DNA of 64,000 nucleotides from Papaver somniferum (lineage: Eukaryota; Streptophyta; Magnoliopsida; Ranunculales; Papaveraceae): positions 11,780,001 to 11,844,000 of the forward strand of contig NW_020621936.1 of NCBI RefSeq assembly GCF_003573695.1, written 5' to 3'. The position numbers and the translations under genes are program-made. Every line of letters starts with the position of its first letter. The stretch's first letter is position 1. Below are positions 55,412-64,000 of this stretch, in pieces. The notes beneath the pieces are model-generated. The model did no database searches. It was not told where the DNA came from and saw only the letters and a list, made by a program, of their open reading frames with translations.

Positions 55412-57979
55412 TGAAAAAGCGGGGGTATAACAACCACACCCACTTTCGATTAGCAATCTGTATGGACTAACTCCAATATACTTTCTATAGAATCAACTAA
55501 ACAGTCAGACTCAATCTAGAGAAAAGTATATTGAGGAGTTAATATCTCTCTCACTTGATTTGATCTTTACTGAAGCAAATAGAAATCTGCGAGTCTTTAT
55601 CAAATACAAGGATAATAGCTTGGATGGTACCAAAGACCAACATCCAAGTGTCAATCAATTTAAACCAACAACCAAAGGTTGGATATTCTAATTGATTGAT
55701 CTTAACGCACAACCTGTGATATTTCAATTATATAACGAAATATAATACGGAATAGAAATAACACAGACACCAGAAATTTTGTTAACGAGGAAACCGCAAC
55801 TGCAGAAAAACCTCGGGATTTAGTCCAGATTGAACACCACACTGTATTAAGCCGCTACAGACACTAGCCTACTACAAACTAACTTCGGTCTGGACTGTAG
55901 TTGAACCCTAATCAATCTCACAATGATTCAAGGTACAGTTGCGCTCCTTACTTCTCTGATCCCAGCAGGATACTACACACTTGATTCCCTTAGCTGATCT
56001 CACCCACAACCAAGAGTTGCTACGACCCAAAGTAGAATACTTTAATAAACAAATCTGTATCACACAGAAAAGTCTATGATAGATAAATCTGTCTCCCACA
56101 GATAGACCTAAGAGTTTTTATTCCGTCTTTTGATAAATCAAGGTGAACAGGAACTAATTGATAATCCGGACTTATATTCCCGAAGAACAACCTATAGATG
56201 TAAGGCCTTTCCATTATTAGGAAGAGCATCCACTGGAATTCTAGAATTTACAGAAGCTGGAAATTCGAAGGTCATGGCAGGTAAAGTCCATTGAAGAATG
56301 TACTTGGTCGTAAGAGCAGCGGGCCGCTTTCCTAGCTACAGATTCTTAATCGTATGGTAACGAAACAAGATGTTGCGGAATCACAAACGATGAGACGAAG
56401 ATGTTTGTGATTTCTTTTTATCTTGCCTTATAGGAGATATAATCTCAAGTCAATTATTCAATTGAACTCGCAGGATAGAAAATGGCAAGATAAGATCGCT
56501 AAACTATAAGAGAGGTAGTTTCGTCTGGCTTCACAATCCCAATGAAGTCTTTCAGTCGTTAACCTACAGGGTCTTGGGAAGAAACCTAAGGTTAAAGGAG
56601 AATCGACTCTAGCAATCTAACTAGTATCACACATGAGGTGTGGGGATTAGTTTTTCCAGTTGCTAGATGTCTCCTTTATATAGTTTTCAAATCAGGGTTT
56701 GCAATCCAAGTTACCTTGGTAACAAAGCATTCAATATTCACTGTTAGATGAAAAACCTGATTTCTCCAAGCTAATATCTTTCAACTGTTAGATCGAAACT
56801 TAGCTTGTCATACACAAATGGAATGTGTTTCATTTAGGTTTGAGTAACCGTACCTAAACGTGTACACTTGGTTGGTTCACAAATAGTTAACCGAGGTTAG
56901 CCATATGAGTACTTTCATATCAACCATATTCATATTTCTCATAACTAGTTCAAATGACTCATAAAAACTAGTTGATAGAGTTGTTCAATTGCTTAGGTCT
57001 TTATTCATAGACACAGTTGAAACAAAATCGATTTGATTCACTTGAATCAATTCATGAACAATATAGCCATGGTTTGCAAAGATTGCATTCCTTATTGATT
57101 TATTGTTTTAAGTTCATGAACTTCCGATTTGAGAAATAACCAGCTTGGGTACGCGTAACGAGTACGTGTACCTTAGCTACCGGATTTGAGTTTGGAAACT
57201 CAGCAGAAATTTTCGGTTCGAAAACTTCTGTCAGTACAAGTACGCGTACCTAAGGTGACTGGTTTTCCAGTTTGTAAATTACAAACTCCAGCAGAAGTTT
57301 TCGGCCAGAAAACTTTTGCCAGTACGCGTACCCAACCTGTCTCCTTTACCAACGTCGCATGCACAAGTGCACACAATTGGTTTCCGGCACATGGATTTAT
57401 ACACTAATGTGCGACCACACTATATATGCTTATATCCGTAGTTGGTTACATAATCTCAACTCTATATTTCAATCATTGAAACATTCTTCTATAATGTTAT
57501 AACAATCGTTATTCACGACTATCGTCATCAAAGCTATTTTGAAGATTGAAACGTCATCATGACTTTCGTCACAGATAAAGATGAAAAGTGGTTAAGGCGA
57601 AAGCTTACCAACACGTATTTCGAGAAAAAGATAGGCGAGTAAACTCGGCTCGAATAACAAATGTGTATGTATGAAAACTATCATACTTATACGACTTTGT
57701 CTCAAGAGTAGGAGATAGAGAGATAGACTTTTGAGTGATAGATAAGTTCAAGTCTCCACATACCTTTTAGTCGGATGAAGTTCCACTAGTTCCTCGAGTA
57801 TTTCTCCGTCTTCGTAAGATGATCGCCATGGAGTCTGGAGCTCAACTACACTAATCTGTCCTAAACCGAGACTTAGCTATAAGTAGTCTAGAAATCAAGA
57901 CATATAGTTTTGACACTAAACTTGACAAACATGCTTGAGATAGCAACGCATGCGAGTTCGACCGAGCAGTGCTCTAAAA
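55412..57979 (-). repeat. 5' LTR of copia-type element
   Basis: 2,568 bp, collinear with the 3' LTR except for a patch at 56194-56343. Its first bases read TTTTAGAGC instead of TGTTAGAGC (one substitution). Carries GTACGCGTA words at 57145-57330. Confidence 0.8.
56194..56343. other. Foreign patch in the 5' LTR
   Basis: About 150 bp with higher GC (GCAGCGGGCCGCTTTCC) replaces about 25 bp present in the partner LTR (TATTATCAATCACCTC...). The plus strand reads AFPLLGRASTGILEFTEAGN and then SKVMAGKVH before a stop. The origin was not recognised. It looks like filler DNA from break repair, possibly organellar. Confidence 0.45.
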
Positions 57980-57984
57980 ATCCC

Positions 57985-58436
57985 GTTTTCGTACCTTTGC
58001 CAATTTTACTAACAAAAAGGGGGAGAATTAATGTGTAGTTCACACTACAAATACATATGGTCTTCAGATCATTATGTAAGGGGGAGTGGTTTCCATTTGA
58101 GATGGAGTATTGACTAAGGGGGAGTGATACATATCACCATAGTATTGTTTCCGAAGTTGTGATACAATTGAACTTTGATACTGTGTAATAATACTATGAC
58201 ATTGTATAACAATGATTGAGAATTCTTGTTTTATCATTGTTATAGCTACGGATTTTCAACAACGATGATGCTAAACTTACAACCTTTGGAATCATTGGAG
58301 TACTTGGAAGTGACGAAGATTTCGAGTAATGTTAAAGATTAGGCATGTGGAAGATGAGCTACAAAAGTTTATTTATCTATTTTTGTATTCCATATGTATT
58401 GATAGTTTTGTCACTAAAATTGACAAAGGGGGAGAT
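57985..58436 (+). mobile_element. Outer copia-type element, internal part (3' piece)
   Basis: Continues the sequence interrupted at 38245. Contains three AAGGGGGAG-type purine tracts (about 58015, 58078, 58117) and the true polypurine tract GACAAAGGGGGAGAT directly before the 3' LTR. Confidence 0.7.
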
Positions 58437-59234
58437 TGTTAGAGCACTGCTCGGTCGAACTCGCATGCGTTGCTTTCTCAAGCATGTTTGTCAATGTTAG
58501 TGATCAAAACTATAAGTCCTTATTTCTAGTCTACTATAGCTAAGTCTCGGACTAAGATAGAAAGTGTAGTTGAGCTCAAGAACTCCATCGACTAAAAGGT
58601 ATGTGGAGACTTGAACTTATCTATCACTCAAAAGTCTATCTACTCTATCTTCTATCTTGAGACAAAAGTCGTTTTGCTATATAGACTTTGATTATACACA
58701 TTTGCTATTTCGAGCCGAGTTTATCTCGCTTATCTATTTCTCGAGATATGTGTTGGTAAGCTTTCGTTTTGGCCAAGTTCATCTTTACCTAGTGACGAAA
58801 GTCATATTATGTTTCAATTACTTGAAAATGGCTTTGACGAAAAAGATTTTGTGAATAAAAACTATATAACGTCCTCTAAGAATGTTTCAATGATTGAAAT
58901 GAGAGTTTTGATTATATAACATTGTTGGATATAAGCATTGTGTGGTAACTCATACATGTATAAGTACTTATTCCTTGAACCAAAGTATGCGTACTTTGCT
59001 GCTCAGGAAAACCGGAACAGAGTCCGCGTACCAAGTCCGCATACTGTCGGAGGTTCTCTTTCCGAGAAAATCTGTTGGAGTTTGTGAACTATTTACAAAC
59101 TTATTTCAGGTACTTAAGTCCGCGTACCTAGTCCGCGTACTTAGGTTGATTATTTTCTAAAAACGATTATTCGTGAACTTATACTTATATTAACATTATA
59201 TTGTTTATCTTTATAATTAAAATATCACAGGTTT
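58437..59234 (+). repeat. Outer element 3' LTR, internally deleted
   Basis: Starts TGTTAGAGCACTGCTCGG. It jumps from TACTTATATTAAC to ATTATATTGTTTATC, skipping about 1.2 kb present at 34700-36815, then stops at a head-to-head joint with a minus LTR. Confidence 0.7.
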
Positions 59235-59298
59235 CCCAATTGATTGATTCAAACGCACAACCTGTATATTTCAATTATAAAGATAAACAATATAATGT
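59194..59298. repeat. LTR palindrome junction
   Basis: Two arms of about 40 bp (59194-59233 and 59259-59298), both LTR sequence (ATTATATTGTTTATC...CAGGTT), face each other across 25 bp. Confidence 0.75.
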
Positions 59299-61227
59299 GG
59301 AAAAGAAATAACACAAACACCAGAAGTTTTGTTAACGAGGAAACCGCAAGTCCAGAAAAATCCCGGGACCTAGTCCAGATTGAACACACAATGTATTAAG
59401 CCGCTACAGATACTAGCCTACTACAAAATAACTTCGGTCTGGACCGTAGTTGAACCCCAATCAATCTCACACTGATACAAGGTACAGTTGCGTTCCTTAC
59501 ATCTCTGATCCCAGCAGGATACTACGCACTTGATTCCCTTAGCTGATCTCACCCACAACTAAGAGTTGCTACGACCCAAAGTCGAAGACTTTAATATACA
59601 AATTTGTATCACACAGAAAAGTCTACAGGAATATATAAATCTGTCACCCACAGAAATACCTACGAGTTTTGTTCCATCGTTTGATAAATTAAGGTGAGCA
59701 GGAACCAATTGATAACCCGAACTTATATTCCCGAAGAACGACCTAGAATTATCGATCACCTCACAATAACCTAAATTGTATAATGGCGAAACTAGATATT
59801 GTGGAATCACAAACAATGAGACGAAAATGTTTGTGACTACTTTTCTATCTTGCCTGTCAGAGAAATTTTTAATCTCAAGTCAATCTTACGATTATACTCA
59901 AACACGATAGAAACAACAAGATCAGATCACGCAACTACAGAGAAAATAGTTGGGTCTGGCTTCACAATCCCAATGAAGTCTTCAAGTCGTTAACCTACAG
60001 GGTCTCGATAGAAACCTAAGGTTAAAGGAGAATTGACTCTAGATTATACAACTAGTATCACACAGGAGGTGTGGCGATTAGGTTTCCAAGTTGCTAGAGT
60101 TCTCCTTTATATAGTATTCAAATCAGGGTTTGCAATCAATGCTACCTTGGTAACAAAACATTCAATATTCACCGTTAGATGAAAACCTAATTAGATTCAA
60201 GCTAATATCTTTCAACCGTTAGATCGAATGTTAGCTTTTTATACAAACATGAAATTTAACTTCATTTAGGTTTGAGTAACCGTACCTAAACGTGTACAAG
60301 TCGTTGGTTCAACGGTAGTTAACCATAGGTTAGCCATATGAGCACTTTCATATCAACCTTATTCTTCTTTACCACAACTAGTTCAAATGACTCAAATGAA
60401 CTAGTTAGATAGTTGTTCAATTGCTTAGATCTTATAGAAGTATACAAGACACAGTCGAAACAAAAACAGTTTTGATTCACTCGAATCGATTTATGAACAT
60501 TATAGCCACGGTTTACAAAGATTGCATTCCTTAAAATATAAATGTCTTAGTTCACAAATGAAACTGTTTTTAGAAAATAACCTACTTACGCATACTGGTA
60601 CGCGGAATTAAGTACCCGAAATAAATTTGTTTTCAGTTCACAAACTCAAGCAGAAATTCAGGGGATGTGAACTTCCGACAGTACGCGGACTTTAGTCCCG
60701 GTTATCCTGAGCAGCAAAGTACGCATACTTTGGTTCAAGGATATTGGACTTACACACATATGAATTGTCTCACAATGTTTATATGAAATAATGTTTATAT
60801 ATTCTAAACTCTCATTTCAATCATTTAAACATTCTTAGAGAACGTTATATAGTTGTTGTTCACAAACTATTTTTCTTCAAAGCGATTTTCAAGTGATTGA
60901 AACTAATATGTCTATCAGGGTAGGAGATTTATATATAGTAATACGACTTTTGTCTCAAGGTAGGAGATAAAGTAGACTTTTGAGTGATAGATAAGTTCAA
61001 GTCTCCACATACCTTTTTGTCGATGAAGTTCCACCAGTTCCTTGAGTAGTCCTTCGTCTTTGCATTATGAACACCGTGGAGTCTAGAGCTCAACTACACT
61101 TTCTATCCTAGTCCGAGACTTAACTATTAGTAGGCTAGAAATCAAGACTTATAGTTTTGGAAACTAAACATGACAAAGAATCTTGAGATAACAACGCTTG
61201 CGAGTTCGACCGAGCAGTGCTCTAACA
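59235..61227 (-). repeat. LTR of a third copia-family copy (minus)
   Basis: Starts TGTTAGAGCACTGCTCGG on the minus strand at 61227 and is cut at the palindrome. The flanking internal sequence has the polypurine tract GACAAAGGGAGGGAT (61228-61243). Confidence 0.7.
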
Positions 61228-62518
61228 ATCCCTCCCTTTGTCAATTTTAGTGACAAAACTATCAATACATATGGAATACGAAATAAATAAACTTTGCAGA
61301 TTCTCTTCCATATGCATGATCTCCTTGGTTCTTCAACAATACTCGAAATCTTCGTCACTTCCAAGTACTCCAATGATTCCAAAGGTTGTAATTTCAGCAT
61401 CATCGTTGTTGAAAATCCGTATCCATAACAATGAGAAAACAAAAGCTCTCAATCATTGTTATACAATGTAATAGTATTATTACACAACATCAAAGTTCAA
61501 TTGTATCACAACTTCGACAACAATACTATGGTGATATGTATCACTCCCCCTTAGTCAATACTCCATTTCACATGGAAACCCCTTACATAATGATCCAAAA
61601 ACCATATGTATTTGAGTGTGAACTACACATTAATTCTCCCCCTTTTTGTCAATAAAATTGGCAAAGGTACGAAAACTAGTGGGATCCTAATGAAATTTCC
61701 ATAGAGACACTTCATGACAAAAATAAAGTACATATCAACTTTTTAGATGTAATCATATAGCCGGAGCTAAATGCATTCATCAAGGAGTTTATAAAGATAC
61801 AAGATAACTCCTATAATATTCCACATTAGCACTCCCCACAAAGATTTGGCAATTAAGCATAAGTTCAATTAAGAACTCTCCCCCATAAAATGTCATTCCC
61901 CGAAAGAACATAAGAGCGACCTTACTTTCACAAGTAAAGAAGGATTTCTTTGGAAAATACAAATCACATAAAAATATGAATTTGTATCCAAAATACTCAA
62001 TTCAATTAACCACAAGAGAACCCTTGATTAATTTAATCGGAAATGCTCAACATAAGAGAACTTACGGAGCCGCACAGTACATACATAAGAAATATGGATC
62101 CGGGAAGATCAATACCGTGGAATAAACAAGGATTCATTCTATTTTCCATCACTATTTGCACAATGACATACAATAGACATAATCCTTGTAAACAAAAGTT
62201 TTATCCTTTCTTCCATCAAATAATGACATAAAGGCTTTAACTTTTGTAAGTCAAAAGTTCATTCAATCTTTTATCCATACTTGCATATCGACATATGAAG
62301 GACTTAACTTTTGACCACGTATGGGACAATCATAGTTCACGGAAGCAAACACACATATCCCATAACAAATTGCAATATATAAAACCATAAAGATTAATAC
62401 TGCAAAAATCATCTTCCAAACAAACTTTAGAATTTAAGCAAATAAATCTAAAAACATTGAAGATGAAAAAAACGTTGGACATAGTTATGTATAATCACAA
62501 TAATAGCTATTCCAAACT
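61228..62518 (-). mobile_element. Third copia-family copy, 3' internal region
   Basis: Collinear with 51939-53300 of the minus element and, inverted, with 37440-38245 and 57985-58436: purine tracts, CATTAGGATCCC-type joint sequence and noncoding DNA. In this copy the GGATCC site (61683-61688) is not interrupted. Confidence 0.65.
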
Positions 62519-63502
62519 CTAGTTATTCTTCCTAAACACAAGAACAAAATTCTCATAAGAAGATTTCCTAGGCAACATAAAATCAACAAGATAATGAACA
62601 AAGACAACAAGATCATCTTCATCATCGAAAACAATCCAAGAAGCTTGAATCATGTTCATATCTTCCTTGATCTCGGGAAACTTAGTTGCAACCAACATCA
62701 ATTGTTCTTGCACGCATTTACCCTTGAACTGACCTTACACACACCCTTGTGAATTTTTTGAAGAAGACTGAAGGTGGTAGAGTCACAGGAATCGTCAAGG
62801 TTCACATCTTTTTCTTTAGCACACATTCTCCCTCATACGTTTGAAAGTACAAGGACGAACAGGTTTGGGAGCTCCAGGGGAATTGCCAATTGGATCAAAA
62901 CCACGTTCACCGAAAATTTGACTAATCAAGCAAGAAAAACCTAACTTCTTGTTGGGTGAAGTCATCGAAGCCATTTGAAAAATGATGAAACCACAAATAT
63001 CGAGACTCGGAACACCCAATTCAAGGAAATAAACCAACTCTGCAAACTCGCGACTCCACCGAGAATTCTCAATTGTGGAGGGACAAAGATTAGAGATACC
63101 AAGTTTTCCGAAAGCCATTAAGGCAATACTAAGAACATTAGTAGGACATTTCCCTTCATTCCAAATAATCTTCTTGCCACAAAGACCATGAGAGATGTCT
63201 TCATACGATGGTCGTTCATCACTTGGCCTAGGGAGACGAAAATTACCCAAAGGGATTTTGGTAATCCTTGAAATCAATGCTCTATTAACAAGAAACCTTT
63301 CTCTATTTATCATGGTTTTGAATTCCACTTTTTCGAGATCAACATCGTGAATGTTGGCATAAAAAATTCTTGTGAGAGTATCAAACCCTTGGCCAAGACC
63401 ATCAAAGATGTTTCTAAGATTGAATTTTTCAAAACAAATTAAATCCTCTTTATGTCCACTACAAGAATCCAATTTCTTTTCCGTATTTGCGGTTTTCCTC
63501 AT
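62519..63502 (-). pseudogene. Putative plant transposon protein (PF20167-like) ORF
   Basis: The main frame from an ATG at 63502 runs 228 codons to 62816: TRIFYANIHDVDLEKVEF, FLVNRALISRITKIPLGNF, CPTNVLSIALMAFGKLG, SRWSREFAELVYFLELGVPS, LDICGFIIFQMASMTSPNKK, LGFSCLISQIFGERGF. This order fits the 'putative plant transposon protein' family found in many plant LTR elements (family name from memory). After 62816 the coding continues in other frames (CAKEKDVNLDDSCDSTTF, then 62713-62519, VQEQLMLVATKFPEIKEDMN) with two frameshifts. The first about 12 codons come from an LTR fragment, so the N-terminus is chimeric. Broken downstream; the upstream domain is open. Confidence 0.55.
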
Positions 63503-63909
63503 TAACAAAATTCTGCATTTGCGGTTTTCCTCGTTAACAAAATTCTGGTGTCTATGTTATTTTTTTTCCGCATTATATTTTGTTATATAATTGAAATATC
63601 ACAGGTTGTGCGTTCTATCGATCAATTAGGAAATCCAACCTTTGGTTGTTGTTGAATGAGATTGATTGATCCTTGAACATTGGTCTTTGGTACCGTTCAA
63701 GTTTACTTCTCTTATATTCAATCGGGCTCGCAAATTTCTATTTGTTGATTGTATATTCAATTGAGAAATAGAGATATAAATTCTTGTATATACTTTTCTG
63801 TAGATTGAGTCTGACTGTCTAGTTGATTCTCTAGAAAGTATATAGGAGTAAGTTCTCTCAGATTGATAAACGAATTGTTAGGTGTGATTGTTGTACCCCT
63901 GCATTTTCA
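63481..63909 (+). repeat. LTR 3' fragment (plus)
   Basis: Matches the distal LTR (TTGCGGTTTTCCTCGTTAAC ... GTTGTACCCCTGCATTTTCA) and ends CA at 63909. Its first 32 bp are tandemly duplicated. No primer site follows, so it is a 3' LTR end or solo fragment. Confidence 0.65.
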
Positions 63910-64000
63910 AATTCAGTGATTGTTAGAGTTCAACTCATCAGAAAACTAATAACACACTGAACCCAAAATGTATACAAATTATGGGTTTGTTTAGTTTACA
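63910..64000. other. Flanking DNA, nothing recognised
   Basis: Short AT-rich flank after the last LTR fragment. Confidence 0.3.

Larger units (their letters stand above)
49488..57979 (-). mobile_element. Copia-type non-autonomous LTR element (minus)
   Basis: Flanked by ATCCC (49483-49487 and 57980-57984). Minus-strand order: 5' LTR (55412-57979), primer site TGGTATCAGAGC (55398-55409, complementary to initiator tRNA-Met), gag-like ORF, second ORF, several AAGGGGGAG-type purine tracts, 3' LTR (49488-51938) preceded by TTGACAAAGGGGGAGAT. Primer site, purine tract and 5-bp duplication are those of plant copia elements; the repeated purine tracts recall the SIRE/Maximus lineage. There is no protease, integrase or reverse transcriptase. 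Confidence 0.75.

Overview
The window is nuclear DNA of a flowering plant: AT-rich, intron-bearing genes, TATA-box promoters, and many Mutator-like, hAT-like, CACTA, LINE and LTR elements. A eudicot is very likely. The style of the F-box genes and LTR families makes Ranunculales (a Papaver-like genome) my best guess, but that is inference. No tRNA, rRNA, CRISPR array or bacterial operon structure was seen.

Region 1 (1-15.3 kb) is a gene-poor arm with small, fast-evolving genes. It holds an acidic small protein (799-1086, minus), a broken lysine/acid-rich gene (3217-3948), two members of what looks like an undescribed small-protein family sharing a PRKLRI...VPGxPL core and a similar proximal promoter (5172-5546 minus; 14763-15251 plus), an intact hypothetical gene (9822-10478, minus), and three related F-box/FBA genes (6519, 10990, 12842). 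All three F-box genes are broken. Two of them carry different stop codons at the same conserved Trp31 codon of the F-box.

Region 2 (15.3-28.0 kb) is a CACTA (En/Spm) element or its 3' half. A 6,807-bp unit carries a multi-exon TnpA-like gene (plant Transposase_24 domain followed by three DUF8039-like domains, each on its own symmetric phase-0 exon). It is followed head-to-tail by a second, internally deleted copy. After that come direct subterminal repeats with GCCACGCC/GGCGTGGC motifs and a CACTA-type terminus at 28002. Both gene copies are dead, with different lesions.

Region 3 (28.0-34.7 kb) is intergenic with a 2.75-kb Mutator-like element (30637-33382, 9-bp near-perfect target duplication). 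It contains a nested hAT-like element and a LINE reverse-transcriptase tail.

Region 4 (34.7-63.9 kb) is a nest of LTR elements. A plus-strand copia-type element (from 34700) is split by a gypsy/Tat-like non-autonomous element (38246-49482, minus), which itself carries a Mutator-like MITE. Next to it lies a minus-strand copia-type element (49488-57979). Gypsy and copia share the pentamer ATCCC, so it occurs three times at the joints. The plus element resumes at 57985, enters its 3' LTR at 58437, and collapses into a head-to-head junction with another minus copy (59235-63480) carrying a decayed 'plant transposon protein' ORF. No intact pol gene (RT, integrase, protease) is present, so every LTR element here would have depended on helpers.
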